From: Sanderia malayensis
Lineage: Eukaryota > Cnidaria > Scyphozoa > Semaeostomeae > Pelagiidae
DNA: 64,000 nucleotides
Direction of reading: 5' to 3'
Assembly (NCBI GenBank): GCA_013076295.1
Contig: RQOL01000272.1
Coordinates: 30,333 to 94,332 of the forward strand
This document shows, piece after piece, positions 23,501 to 38,135 of the stretch (the stretch's first letter is position 1; every line of letters starts with the position of its first letter). The notes under the pieces were generated by a model. The model did not search any database. It saw nothing but the letters and a program-made list of their open reading frames with translations, and was not told where the DNA came from. A program made the translations under genes and the position numbers.

Positions 23501-25594
23501 GTTGCACATGTATATGTCATCGAATTTCAGAAGAGAGGACTACCACATGCTCACATGATTCTGTTCCTCTCTGAGGCTGATAGACCACGAACACCTGAAG
23601 AGGTAACATCTATAGCAATAATTTATATATAGAGTACGATATATATTCATCAGTTGTATTGCTTAGTAAAAACACAATGCATTTTGATGTGTAGAACTTA
23701 CATGTGATATTTTTCCTCGAAACCTACAGGTAGATCGACTCATATCAGCTGAAATTCCGGACCCACAAGATGCAAGATATCACAAGTTAGTACTGAAGCA
23801 CATGACACATGGACCATGCGGTGATATAAACCCCGGATGTGTTTGCATGGAGAATAACAAATGCAAGAAACGATTTCCGAAAGATCGCACTGCCGAAACA
23901 CAAGTCAATGCGAATGGTTATCCTCTCTACAGACGACGCTGTCATCACCCAGTCAATCTGGAAGATCGACTTCTAGATGATACATGGGTTGTGCCACATA
24001 ATCGCTATCTTCTACTCAAGTATCAGTGTCACATTAATCTCGAAATATGTAGCACTGTCAAGTCCGTGAAATATATTTTCAAATATATTCATAAAGGACA
24101 AGACATGGCACACGTGGAAATTCTCCAAGGACAGCAGCACCAAGTACCTCAAGATATTGAGCACGATGAAGTACGCCAATACATCAATGCTCGGTATATT
24201 GGACCTCATGACGCTGTTCATAGGATATTTCAATTTTCCATGCACGAGAAAAGTCACACTATCAAACGTCTGCATGTTCATTTACCTGATCAGCAGACCG
24301 TATACTTTCAGGATAATGGAAGGGTCGAACAATTACAAAACATCAATGAAAAAACCACACTGACGTCTTGGTTTGAATTGAATGCACAAGACCCGGCTGC
24401 ACGCCAATATCTCTATCACGAGATTCCTGAACACTATGTTTTCAACGAGCGCACCAAAACATGGAAAGCAAGACAGCGGAGAACACTGCCTGTCATAGGC
24501 AGAATATATCAAGTTCACCCACGACCATGTGAGCAAAGATTCGCACTGAGACTATTGCTTCTCCATAAACGACGTGCCACTTCGTTTGAAGATCCTTGCA
24601 CGATAGAAGGAAACCTATGCAATTCCTTCAAAGACGCTGCTTTAGCTCTAGGTCTGTTGGAAGATGATGCTGAAATCATACGCTGTTTGGAGGAGGCAGT
24701 TATTTTTAACATGCCAATACAACTGAGACAGTTGTTTGCTACATTACTCCTTTTTCAAACACCTTCAGATATCGCAGCACTCTTCAACATGTTCAAGGAA
24801 GCATTAAGTGAAGACTTTGTACGACGTGATCAACTCAATCATCCAGATATGGCCATAGCTTTTGAAGACCGACACATGTATCAATGTCTACATGACATCG
24901 ACGAAAATTTGAGAGTTCATGGTCAATCGATCACTAATTATGCTGACCTTCCTCAACTTCCAGCCGACTATGTCATTCCTGAACGGTACTAATGTGTTAT
25001 TTTCAAATATGTACTCTATTAGTACGAATATAATAATGTATTCTAACATCGTGCAGACAAGGGCATTTACGTATTTTTCCACATTGATTCTCCTAGCTTT
25101 CTTTCCAATTTTATTGCAATATATTTCACTTATTATTACAGAGGAAGATGACATGGATGTTGGCAATGCCAGAGAGGAAGGAGAACGAATGCTGGCCGCA
25201 TTGAACCCTGAACAGCGAGCCATATACACGGGAATCACTGATGCTATCAACGCGCAATCCGAACAGAACTGTCACTTTGTTGACGGGCCGGCTGGAACCG
25301 GGAAAACTTTCCTTTACAACACGTTGGTACACAATCTGCAAGCCAATGGACATAAAGTTCAGTGCATGGCGTGGTCAGGAATTGCTGCAACACTGCTCAT
25401 AAATGGTAGAACTTCACACTCTACCTTTCAAATTCCTATACCACTTCAAGCTGAATCAACGTGTAATGTCAAGAGACAGAGCAGGAGAGCACAGGTATTG
25501 CGCGAAACTACTCTCTTTATATGGGATGAAGCTTCTATGATTCCCGCACTTGCATTACAAGCAGTCGACCGACTGCTTCGAGACATTACACATG
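20536..25594 (+). pseudogene. Helitron Rep-helicase with 5' exons, frameshifted and truncated (copy C)
   Basis: Exons are 20536-20880, 21017-21139, 21331-21453, 21624-22147, 22420-23602, 23730-24985 and 25142-25594, all GT-AG. The start ATG follows a pyrimidine-rich stretch and opens a basic N-terminus (MPKKARKSI). Three Gln/Pro/Glu-rich exons of 115, 41 and 41 codons follow, all phase 0. Exon 4 carries CIHCEAK and NKCCMGG. Exon 5 has the HUH motif GLPHAHMILFL and exon 6 the tyrosines KYIFKYIHKG. Compared with B there is a one-base insertion in an A-run near 22027 (premature stop), a one-base deletion near 23271, and a two-base loss at the 24985 donor. Exon lengths confirm these (524, 1183, 1256 against 523, 1184, 1258). 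The helicase keeps Walker A and WDEAS, then ends at 25594. Non-functional as it stands. Confidence 0.93.
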
Positions 25595-25919
25595 GTTTGG
25601 GTGTAGGGATGAACGATAATCCCTTTAAAAGTACATGAATTTGTGTTTGTGTGAGATTATGATTACTCAAATTGTGAATTAGCAGGGCATTGTCAAAATC
25701 GTTTTGGATAGTACGGTGTAAGGATTTTTTCGCAGCATTTTTAGGTAAATGGCGTTCACTACGTTTCCTTTTGATGCCAGCCATGCGTTTCAGGGTTCGG
25801 AGTTTCGATGTGTGTACTTGGAGTACGTCATCAGTAGTTTCTATTTTGAACAAAATGAATAGAAGCATATTGGCAGAAAGTTTATACATGATAAACTTTA
25901 CTATTTTGCGTTCATACAT
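25595..25919 (-). pseudogene. Penelope-like element, N-terminal fragment before the reverse transcriptase
   Basis: Reading on the minus strand from about 25919 (or the internal Met at 25784-25782) gives a basic stretch, MAGIKRKRSERH, then NLSNHNLTQTQIHVLLKGLS and FIPTP. The pattern NLS...LT..Q..LL.KGLSF.PTP marks the region just upstream of the RT domain in Penelope-like elements. I recognise the motif but have no alignment. The fragment stops right after PTPK, where it is fused to copy C helicase, so the RT and any GIY-YIG endonuclease are absent. Its 5' side runs straight into the 92-bp satellite. The reading frame continues into helicase antisense by chance. Confidence 0.7.
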
Positions 25920-28900
25920 GATAATAACATTACTGCAACACTAATTGCACATGAATCCACGTTATTACAGCTGAAACTAAGTAAATTACACATGCATTTG
26001 CTTGTTTTCAGTGATGTTAACATTACTGCACACTAATTGCACATGAATCCACGTTATTACAGCTGAAACTAAGTAAATTACACATGCATTTGCTTGTTTT
26101 CAGTGATGTTAACATTACTGCACACTAATTGCACATGAATCCACGTTATTACAGCTGAAACTAAATAAATTACACATGCATTTGCTTGTTTTCAGTGATG
26201 TTAACATTACTGCACACTAATTGCACATGATTCCACGTTATTACAGTTGAGACTAAGTAAATTACACCTGCATTTGATTGTTTTTAGTGATATTAACATT
26301 ACTGCACACTAATTGCACAAGAATCAACGTTATCACAGCTGAAACTAAGTAAATTACACATGCATTTGCTTGTTTTCAGTGATGTTAACATTACTGCACA
26401 CTAATTGCACATGAATCCACGTTATTACAGCTGAAACTAAGTAAATTACACATGCATTTGCTTGTTTTCAGTGATGTTAACATTACTGCACACTAATTGC
26501 ACATGAATCCACGTTATTACAGCTGAAACTAAATAAATTACACATGCATTTGCTTGTTTTCAGTGATGTTAACATTACTGCACACTAATTGCACATGATT
26601 CCACGTTATTACAGTTGAGACTAAGTAAATTACACCTGCATTTGATTGTTTTTAGTGATATTAACATTACTGCACACTAATTGCACATGAATCAACGTTA
26701 TTACAGCTGAAACTAAGTAAATTACACATGCATTTGCTTGTTTTCAGTGATATTAACATTACTGCACACTAATTGCACATGAATCCACGTTATCACAGTT
26801 GAAACTAAGTAAATTACACATGAATTTGCTTGTTTTCAGTGATGTTAACATTACTGCACACTAATTGCACATGAATCCACGTTATTACTGCTGAAACTAA
26901 GTAAATTACACATGCATTTGCGGGTTTTCAGTGATATTAACATTACTGCACACTATTGGCACAAGAATCCAGGTTATGACAGCTGAAACTAACTAAATTA
27001 CACATGCATTTGCTTGTTTTCAGTGATATTAACATTACTGCACACTAACTGCACATGAATCCACGCTATTACAGCTGAAACTAAGTAAATTACAAATGCA
27101 TTTGCTTGTTTTCAGTGATAATAACATTACTGCAACACTAATTGCACATGAATCCACGTTATTACAGCTGAAACTAAGTAAATTACACATGCATTTGCTT
27201 GTTTTCAGTGATGTTAACATTACTGCACACTAATTGCACATGAATCCACGTTATTACAGCTGAAACTAAGTAAATTACACATGCATTTGCTTGTTTTCAG
27301 TGATGTTAACATTACTGCACACTAATTGCACATGAATCCACGTTATTACAGCTGAAACTAAATAAATTACACATGCATTTGCTTGTTTTCAGTGATGTTA
27401 ACATTACTGCACACTAATTGCACATGATTCCACGTTATTACAGTTGAGACTAAGTAAATTACACCTGCATTTGATTGTTTTTAGTGATATTAACATTACT
27501 GCACACTAATTGCACATGAATCAACGTTATTACAGCTGAAACTAAGTAAATTACACATGCATTTGCTTGTTTTCAGTGATATTAACATTACTGCACACTA
27601 ATTGCACATGAATCCACGTTATCACAGTTGAAACTAAGTAAATTACACATGAATTTGCTTGTTTTCAGTGATGTTAGCATTACTGCACACTAATTGCACA
27701 AGAATCCACGTTATTACTGCTGAAACTAAGTAAATTACACATGCATTTGCTTGTTTTCAGTGATGTTAACTTTACTGCACACTAATTGCACATGAATCCA
27801 CGCTATTACAGCTGAAACTAATTAAATTACAAGTGCATTTGCTTGTTTTCAGTGATAATAACATTACTGCAACACTAATTGCACATGAATCCCCGTTATT
27901 ACAGCTGAAACTAAGTAAATTACACATGCATTTGCTTGTTTTCAGTGATGTTAACATTACTGCACACTAATTGCACATGAATCCACGTTATTACAGCTGA
28001 AACTAAGTAAATTACACATGCATTTGCTTGTTTTCAGTGATGTTAACATTACTGCACACTAATTGCACATGAATCCACGTTATTACAGCTGAAACTAAAT
28101 AAATTACACATGCATTTGCTTGTTTTCAGTGATGTTAACATTACTGCACACTAATTGCACATGATTCCACGTTATTACAGTTGAGACTAAGTAAATTACA
28201 CCTGCATTTGCTTGTTTTTAGTGATATTAACATTACTGCACACTAATTGCACATGAATCCACGCTATTACAGCTGAAACTAAGTAAATTACAAATGCATT
28301 TGCTTGTTTTCAGTGATAATAACATTACTGCAACACTAATTGCACATGAATCCACGTTATTACAGCTGAAACTAAGTAAATTACACATGCATTTGCTTGT
28401 TTTCAGTGATGTTAACATTACTGCACACTAATTGCACATGAATCCACGTTATTACAGTTGAGACTAAGTAAATTACACATGCATTTGCTTGTTTTCATTG
28501 ATATTAACATTACTGCACACTAATTGCACATGAATCAACGTTATTACAGCTGAAACTAAGTAAATTACACATGCATTTGCTTGTTTTCAGTGATATTAAC
28601 ATTACTGAACACTAATTGCACATGAATCCAGGTTATTACAGTTGAAACTAAATAAATTACACATGAATTTGCTTGTTTTCAGTGATATTAACATTACTGC
28701 ACACTAATTGCACATGAATCCACGTTATTACAGTTGAAACTAAGTAAATTACACATGAATTTGCTTGTTTTCAGTGATGTTAACATTATTGCACACTAAT
28801 TGCACATGAATCCACGTTATTACTGCTGAAACTAAGTAAATTACACATGCATTTGCTTGTTTTCAGTGATGTTTACTTTACTGCACACTATTTGCACATG

Positions 28901-31900
28901 AATCCACGCTATTACAGCTGAAACTAAGTAAATTACACATGCATTTGCTTGTTTTCAGTGATATTAACATTACTGTACACTATTAGCACAAGAATCCAGG
29001 TTATGACAGCTGAAACTAACTAAATTACACATGCATTTGCTTGTTTTCAGTGATGTTAACATTACTGCACACTAATTGCACATGAATCCACGTTATTACT
29101 GCTGAAACTAAGTAAATTACACATGCATTTGCTTGTTTTCATAGATATTAACATTACTGCACACTAATTGCACATGAATCAACGTTATTACAGCTGAAAC
29201 TAAGTAAATTACACATGCATTTGCTTGTTTTCAGTGATATTAACATTACTGAATACTAATTGCACATGAATCCACGTTATTACAGTTGAAACTAAGTAAA
29301 TTACACATGAATTTGCTTGTTTTCAGTGATATTAACATTACTGCACACTAATTGCACATGATTCCACGTTATTAAAGTTGAGACTAAGTAAATTACACCT
29401 GCATTTGCTTGTTTTTAGTGATATTAACATTACTGCACACTAATTGCACATGAATCAACGTTATTACAACTGGAACTAAGTAAATTACACATGCATTTGC
29501 TTGTTCTCAGTGATATTAACATTACTGCACACTATTGGCACAAAATCCAGGTTATGACAGCTGAAACTAACTAAATTACACATGCATTTGCTTGTTTTCA
29601 GTGATATTAACATTACTGCACACTAATTGCACATGAATCCACGCTATTACAGCTGAAACTAAGTAAATTACAAGTGCATTTGCTTGTTTTCAGTGATAAT
29701 AACATTACTGCAACACTAATTGCACATGAATCCACGTTATTACAGCTGAAACTAAGTAAATTACACATGCATTTGCTTGTTTTCAGTGATGTTAACATTA
29801 CTGCACACTAATTGCACATGAATCCACGTTATTACAGTTGAGACTAAGTAAATTACACATGCATTTGCTTGTTTTCATTGATATTAACATTACTGCACAC
29901 TAATTGCACATGAATCAACGTTATTACAGCTGAAACTAAGTAAATTACACATGCATTTGCTTGTTTTCAGTGATATTAACATTACTGAACACTAATTGCA
30001 CATGAATCCACGTTATTACAGTTGAAACTAAATAAATTACACATGAATTTGCTTGTTTGCAGTGATATTAACATTACTGCACACTAATTGCACATGAATC
30101 CACGTTATTACAGTTGAGACTAAGTAAATTACACATGCATTTGCTTGTTTTCAGTGATATTAACATTACTGCACACTAATTGCACATGAATCCACGTTAT
30201 TACAGTTGAGACTAAGTAAATTACACATGCATTTGCTTGTTTTCATTGATATTAACATTACTGCACACTAATTGCACATGAATCAACGTTATTACAGCTG
30301 AAACTAAGTAAATTACACATGCATTTGCTTGTTTTCAGTGATATTAACATTACTGAACACTAATTGCACATGAATCCAGGTTATTACAGTTGAAACTAAA
30401 TAAATTACACATGAATTTGCTTGTTTTCAGTGATATTAACATTACTGCACACTAATTGCACATGAATCCACGTTATTACAGTTGAAACTAAGTAAATTAC
30501 ACATGAATTTGCTTGTTTTCAGTGATGTTAACATTATTGCACACTAATTGCACATGAATCCACGTTATTACTGCTGAAACTAAGTAAATTACACATGCAT
30601 TTGCTTGTTTTCAGTGATGTTTACTTTACTGCACACTATTTGCACATGAATCCACGCTATTACAGCTGAAACTAAGTAAATTACACTGCATTTGCTTGTT
30701 TTTAGTGATATTAACATTACTGCACACTATTGCACATGAATCACGTTATTACAGCTGAACTAAGTAAATTACACATGCATTTGCTTGTTTTCAGTGATAT
30801 TAACATTACTGCACACTATTGGCACAAGAATCCAGGTTATGACAGCTGAAACTAACTAAATTACACATGCATTTGCTTGTTTTCAGTGATATTAACATTA
30901 CTGCACACTAATTGCACATGAATCCACGTTATTACAGCTGAAACTAAGTAAATTACAATGCATTTGCTTGTTTTCAGTGATATTAACATTACTGAATACT
31001 AATTGCACATGAATCCACGTTATTACAGCTGAAACTAAGTAAATTACACATGCATTTGCTTGTTTTCAGTGATGTTAACATTACTGCACACTAATTGCAC
31101 ATGAATCCACGTTATTACAGTTGAGACTAAGTAAATTACACATGCATTTGCTTGTTTTCAGTGATATTAACATTACTGCACACTAATTGCACATGAATCC
31201 ACGTTATTACAGCTGAAACTAAGTAAATTACACATGCATTTGCTTGTTTTCAGTGATATTAACATTACTGAACACTAATTGCACATGAATCCACGTTATT
31301 ACAGTTGAAACTAAGTAAATTACACATGCATTTGCTTGTTTTCAGTGATGTTAACATTACTGCACACTAATTGCACATGAATCCACGTTATTACAGTTGA
31401 GACTAAGTAAATTACACATGCATTTGCTTGTTTTCAGTGATATTAACATTACTGCACACTAATTGCACATGAATCAACGTTATTACAGCTGAAACTAAGT
31501 AAATTACACATGCATTTGCTTGTTTTCAGTGATATTAACATTACTGCACACTAATTGCACATGAATCCACGTTATTACAGCTGAAACTAAGTAAATTACA
31601 CATGAATTTGCTTGTTTTCAGTGATATTAACATTACTGCACACTAATTGCACATGAATCCACGTTATTACAGTTGAAACTAAGTAAATTACACATGCATT
31701 TGCTTGTTTTCAGTGATATTAACATTACTGCACACTAATTGCACATGAATCCACGTTATTACAGCTGAAACTAAGTAAATTACACATGCATTTGCTTGTT
31801 TTCAGTGATATTAACATTACTGCACACTAATTGCACATGAATCCACGTTATTACAGCTGAAACTAAGTAAATTACACATGCATTTGCTTGTTTTCAGTGA

Positions 31901-34900
31901 TATTAACATTACTGCACACTAATTGCACATGAATCCACGTTATTACAGCTGAAACTAAGTAAATTACACATGCATTTGCTTGTTTTCAGTGATGTTAACA
32001 TTACTGCACACTAATTGCACATGAATCCACGTTATTACAGCTGAAACTAAGTAAATTACACATGCATTTGCTTGTTTTCAGTGATATTAACATTACTGCA
32101 CACTAATTGCACATGAATCACGTTATTACAGCTGAAACTAAGTAAATTACACATGCATTTGCTTGTTTTCAGTGATATTAACATTACTGCACACTAATTG
32201 CACATGAATCCACGTTATTACAGTTGAAACTAAGTAAATTACACATGCATTTGCTTGTTTTCAGTGATATTAACATTACTGCACACTAATTGCACATGAT
32301 CCACGTTATTACAGTGAAACTAAGTAAATTACACATGCATTTGCTTGTTTTCAGTGATATTAACATTACTGCACACTAATTGCACATGAATCACGTTATT
32401 ACAGCTGAAACTAAGTAAATTACACATGCATTTGCTTGTTTTCAGTGATATTAACATTACTGCACACTAATTGCACATGAATCCACGTTATTACAGCTGA
32501 AACTAAGTAAATTACACATGCATTTGCTTGTTTTCAGTGATATTAACATTACTGCACACTAATTGCACATGAATCCACGTTATTACAGCTGAAACTAAGT
32601 AAATTACACATGCATTTGCTTGTTTTCAGTGATATTAACATTACTGCACACTAATTGCACATGAATCCACGTTATTACAGCTGAAACTAAGTAAATTACA
32701 CATGCATTTGCTTGTTTTCAGTGATATTAACATTACTGCACACTAATTGCACATGAATCCACGTTATACAGTTGAAACTAAGTAAATTACACATGCATTT
32801 GCTTGTTTTCAGTGATATTAACATTACTGCACACTATTGCACATGAATCCACGTTATTACAGCTGAAACTAATAAATTACACATGCATTTGCTTGTTTTC
32901 AGTGATATTAACATTACTGCACACTAATTGCACATGAATCCACGTTATTACAGCTGAAACTAAGTAAATTACACATGCATTTGCTTGTTTTCAGTGATAT
33001 TAACATTACTGCACACTAATTGCACATGAATCACGTTATTACAGCTGAAACTAAGTAAATTACACATGCATTTGCTTGTTTTCAGTGATATTAACATTAC
33101 TGCACACTATTGCACATGAATCCACGTTATACAGCTGAAACTAAGTAAATTACACATGCATTTGCTTGTTTTCAGTGATATTAACATTACTGCACACTAA
33201 TTGCACATGAATCCACGTTATTACAGCTGAAACTAAGTAAATTACACATGCATTTGCTTGTTTTCAGTGATATTAACATTACTGCACACTAATTGCACAT
33301 GAATCCACGTTATTACAGCTGAAACTAAGTAAATTACACATGCATTTGCTTGTTTTCAGTGATATTAACATTACTGCACACTAATTGCACATGAATCCAC
33401 GTTATTACAGTGAAACTAAGTAAATTACACATGCATTTGCTTGTTTTCAGTGATATTAACATTACTGCACACTAATTGCACATGAATCCACGTTATTACA
33501 GCTGAAACTAAGTAAATTACACATGCATTTGCTTGTTTTCAGTGATATTAACATTACTGCACACTAATTGCACATGAATCCACGTTATTACAGCTGAAAC
33601 TAAGTAAATTACACATGCATTTGCTTGTTTTCAGTGATATTAACATTACTGCACACTAATTGCACATGAATCCACGTTATTACAGCTGAAACTAAGTAAA
33701 TTACACATGCATTTGCTTGTTTTCAGTGATATTAACATTACTGCACACTAATTGCACATGAATCCACGTTATTACAGCTGAAACTAAGTAAATTACACAT
33801 GCATTTGCTTGTTTTCAGTGATATTAACATTACTGCACACTAATTGCACATGAATCCACGTTATTACAGCTTGAACTAAGTAAATTACACATGCATTTGC
33901 TTGTTTTCAGTGATATTAACATTACTGCACACTAATTGCACATGAATCCACGTTATTACAGCTGAAACTAAGTAAATTACACATGCATTTGCTTGTTTTC
34001 AGTGATATTAACATTACTGCACACTAATTGCACATGAATCCACGTTATTACAGCTGAAACTAAGTAAATTACACATGCATTTGCTTGTTTTCAGTGATAT
34101 TAACATTACTGCACACTATTGCACAAGAATCCACGTTATTACAGCTGAAACTAATAAATTACACATGCATTTGCTTGTTTTCAGTGATATTAACATTACT
34201 GCACACTAATTGCACATGAATCCACGTTATTACAGTGAAACTAAGTAAATTACACATGCATTTGCTTGTTTTCAGTGATATTAACATTACTGCACACTAA
34301 TTGCACATGAATCCACGTTATTACAGCTGAAACTAAGTAAATTACACATGCATTTGCTTGTTTTCAGTGATATTAACATTACTGCACACTAATTGCACAT
34401 GAATCCACGTTATTACAGTTGAGACTAAGTAAATTACACATGCATTTGCTTGTTTTCATTGATATTAACATTACTGCACACTAATTGCACATGAATCAAC
34501 GTTATTACAGCTGAAACTAAGTAAATTACACATGCATTTGCTTGTTTTCAGTGATATTAACATTACTGAACACTAATTGCACATGAATCCACGTTATTAC
34601 AGTTGAAACTAAGTAAATTACACATGAATTTGCTTGTTTTCAGTGATATTAACATTACTGCACACTAATTGCACATGAATCCACGTTATTACAGCTGAAC
34701 TAAGTAAATTACACATGCATTTGCTTGTTTTCAGTGATATTAACATTACTGCACACTAATTGCACATGAATCCACGTTATTACAGCTGAAACTAAGTAAA
34801 TTACACATGCATTTGCTTGTTTTCAGTGATGTTAACATTACTGCACACTAATTGCACATGAATCCACGTTATTACAGTTGAGACTAAGTAAATTACACAT

Positions 34901-37491
34901 GCATTTGCTTGTTTTCATTGATATTAACATTACTGCACACTAATTGCACATGAATCAACGTTATTACAGCTGAAACTAAGTAAATTACACATGCATTTGC
35001 TTGTTTTCAGTGATATTAACATTACTGAACACTAATTGCACATGAATCCAGGTTATTACAGTTGAAACTAAATAAATTACACATGAATTTGCTTGTTTTC
35101 AGTGATATTAACATTACTGCACACTAATTGCACATGAATCCACGTTATTACAGTTGAAACTAAGTAAATTACACATGAATTTGCTTGTTTTCAGTGATGT
35201 TAACATTACTGCACACTAATTGCACATGAATCCACGTTATTACAGCTGAAACTAAGTAAATTACACATGCATTTGCTTGTTTTCAGTGATGTTAACTTTA
35301 CTGCACACTATTTGCACATGAATCCACGCTATTACAGCTGAAACTAAGTAAATTACACATGCATTTGCTTGTTTTCAGTGATATTAACATTACTGCACAC
35401 TATTGCACATGAATCCACGTTATACAGCTGAAACTAAGTAAATTACACATGCATTTGCTTGTTTTCAGTGATGTTAACATTACTGCACACTAATTGCACA
35501 TGAATCCACGTTATTACAGCTGAAACTAAGTAAATTACACATGCATTTGCTTGTTTTCAGTGATATTAACATTACTGCACACTAATTGCACATGAATCAC
35601 GTTATACAGCTGAAACTAAGTAAATTACACATGCATTTGCTTGTTTTCAGTGATATTAACATTACTGCACACTAATTGCACATGAATCCACGTTATTACA
35701 GTTGAAACTAAGTAAATTACACATGCATTTGCTTGTTTTCAGTGATATTAACATTACTGCACACTAATTGCACATGAATCCACGTTATTAAGTTGAAACT
35801 AAGTAAATTACACCTGCATTTGCTTGTTTTAGTGATATTAACATTACTGCACACTAATTGCACATGAATCCACGTTATTACAGTGAAACTAAGTAAATTA
35901 CACATGCATTTGCTTGTTTTCAGTGATATTAACATTACTGCACACTAATTGCACATGAATCCACGTTATTACAGTTGAAACTAAGTAAATTACACATGCA
36001 TTTGCTTGTTTTCAGTGATTTAACATTACTGCACACTAATTGCACATGAAATTCCACGTTATTACAGCTGAAACTAAGTAAATTACACATGCATTTGCTT
36101 GTTTTCAGTGATATTAACATTACTGCACACTAATTGCACATGAATCCACGTTATTACAGCTGAAACTAAGTAAATTACACATGCATTTGCTTGTTTTCAG
36201 TGATATTAACATTACTGCACACTAATTGCACATGAATCCACGTTATTACAGCTGAAACTAAGTAAATTACACATGCATTTGCTTGTTTTCAGTGATATTA
36301 ACATTACTGCACACTATTTGCACATGAATCCACGTTATTACAGCTGAAACTAAGTAAATTACACATGCATTTGCTTGTTTTCAGTGATATTAACATTACT
36401 GCACACTAATTGCACATGAATCAACGTTATTACAGCTGAAACTAAGTAAATTACACATGCATTTGCTTGTTTTCAGTGATATTAACATTACTGCACACTA
36501 ATTGCACATGAATCCACGTTATTACAGCTGAAACTAAGTAAATTACACATGCATTTGCTTGTTTTCAGTGATTTAACATTACTGCACACTAATTGCACAT
36601 GAATCCACGTTATTACAGTTGAAACTAAGTAAATTACACATGCATTTGCTTGTTTTCAGTGATGTTAACATTACTGCACACTATTTGCACATGAATCCAC
36701 GCTATTACAGCTGAAACTAAGTAAATTACACATGCATTTGCTTGTTTTCAGTGATATTAACATTACTGCACACTATTGGCACAAGAATCCAGGTTATGAC
36801 AGCTGAAACTAACTAAATTACACATGCATTTGCTTGTTTTCAGTGATATTAACATTACTGCACACTAATTGCACATGAATCCACGCTATTACAGCTGAAA
36901 CTAAGTAAATTACAATGCATTTGCTTGTTTTCAGTGATATTAACATTACTGCAACACTAATTGCACATGAATCCACGTTATTACAGCTGAAACTAAGTAA
37001 ATTACACATGCATTTGCTTGTTTTCAGTGATATTAACATTACTGCACACTATTGGCACAAGAATCCAGGTTATGACAGCTGAAACTAACTAAATTACACA
37101 TGCATTTGCTTGTTTTCAGTGATATTAACATTACTGCACACTAATTGCACATGAATCCACGTTATTACAGCTGAAACTAAGTAAATTACAAATGCATTTG
37201 CTTGTTTTCAGTGATAATAACATTACTGCAACACTAATTGCACATGAATCCACGTTATTACAGCTGAAACTAAGTAAATTACACATGCATTTGCTTGTTT
37301 TCAGTGATATAACATTACTGGCACACTAATTGCACATGAATCCACGTTATTACAGTGAGACTAAGTAAATTACACATGCATTTGCTTGTTTTTCAGTGGA
37401 TATTAACATTACTGACACACTAATTGCACATGAATCAACGTTATTACAGCTGAAACTAAGTAAATTACACATGCATTTGCTTGTTTCAGTG
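25920..37491 (+). repeat. 92-bp satellite array, about 125 monomers
   Basis: The monomer runs ACATTACTGCACACTAATTG...TTGCTTGTTTTCAGTGAT. The spacing is 92 bp (CATTACTGCA at 26021 and 26113). Several variants recur at multiples of 92 bp. Examples are the TTGAGACTAAG/CACCTGCATTTG type (26230, 26598, 27430) and the ATAATAACATTACTGCAACA type (27117, 27854, 28315, 29695, 37215), giving higher-order structure in the left third. The middle (about 31600-34400) is nearly uniform and has scattered single-base losses. It ends at a 100-N gap. Short open readings on the minus strand repeat with the monomer and are not genes. Confidence 0.97.
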
Positions 37492-37591
37492 NNNNNNNNN
37501 NNNNNNNNNNNNNNNNNNNNNNNNNNNNNNNNNNNNNNNNNNNNNNNNNNNNNNNNNNNNNNNNNNNNNNNNNNNNNNNNNNNNNNNNNNN
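37492..37591. other. Assembly gap (100 N)
   Basis: Exactly 100 N between the satellite and the left end of unit U1. The true size is unknown; satellite arrays commonly collapse at such points. Confidence 0.95.
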
Positions 37592-38135
37592 GATACATAC
37601 CCTATATACTATATATAAATACTATACATAATATACATACCCTACATACCCTACATACATACCCTACATACAAACATACATACATACATACCCTACATAC
37701 ATACCCTACATACATACCCTACATACATACATACATACATACATACCCTACATACATACATACATACATACATACATACCCTACATACATACCCTACATA
37801 CATACCCTACAATAATACCCTACATAACATACCCTACAATACATACCCTACACTACATACCCTACAATACAATACATATACCTATACACTACATACCCTA
37901 CAATACATACCCTACCATACATAACCTAAAATACATACCCTACCATACATAACCTACAATACATACCCTACATAACATACCCTACAATACATACCCTACA
38001 CTACATACCCTACAATACATAACCTACACTACATACCCTACAATACATACCCTACCATACATAACCTAAAATACATACCCTACCATACATAACCTACAAT
38101 ACATACCCTACAATACATACCCTACAATATAAACC
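37592..38135 (-). repeat. 14-bp minisatellite with CATA microsatellite (unit U1)
   Basis: Tandem TACCCTACAATACA-type repeats and CATA runs. Readings rich in Tyr-Ile-His-Thr are products of the repeat. Confidence 0.9.

Larger units (their letters stand above)
18611..25594 (+). mobile_element. Helitron copy C, with 5' region, truncated in the helicase
   Basis: The only copy showing the 5' exons. A plausible start is TCTATATATATTAATATG at 18611, preceded by A, which fits insertion between A and T with a TC start. That point is inferred from similarity to the other TC ends. The element breaks off at 25594, where helicase sequence is joined to a Penelope-like fragment. It carries no tail or 3' terminus. 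Confidence 0.8.

Noticed and set aside
27035..37039. Recurrent minus-strand readings of about 61 codons in the satellite
   Set aside because: They recur only because the 92-bp monomer recurs; start and stop positions shift with single-base changes.
25920..37491. CRISPR-like regular repeat
   Set aside because: Monomers are contiguous with no unique spacers, and the surroundings are eukaryotic transposons.
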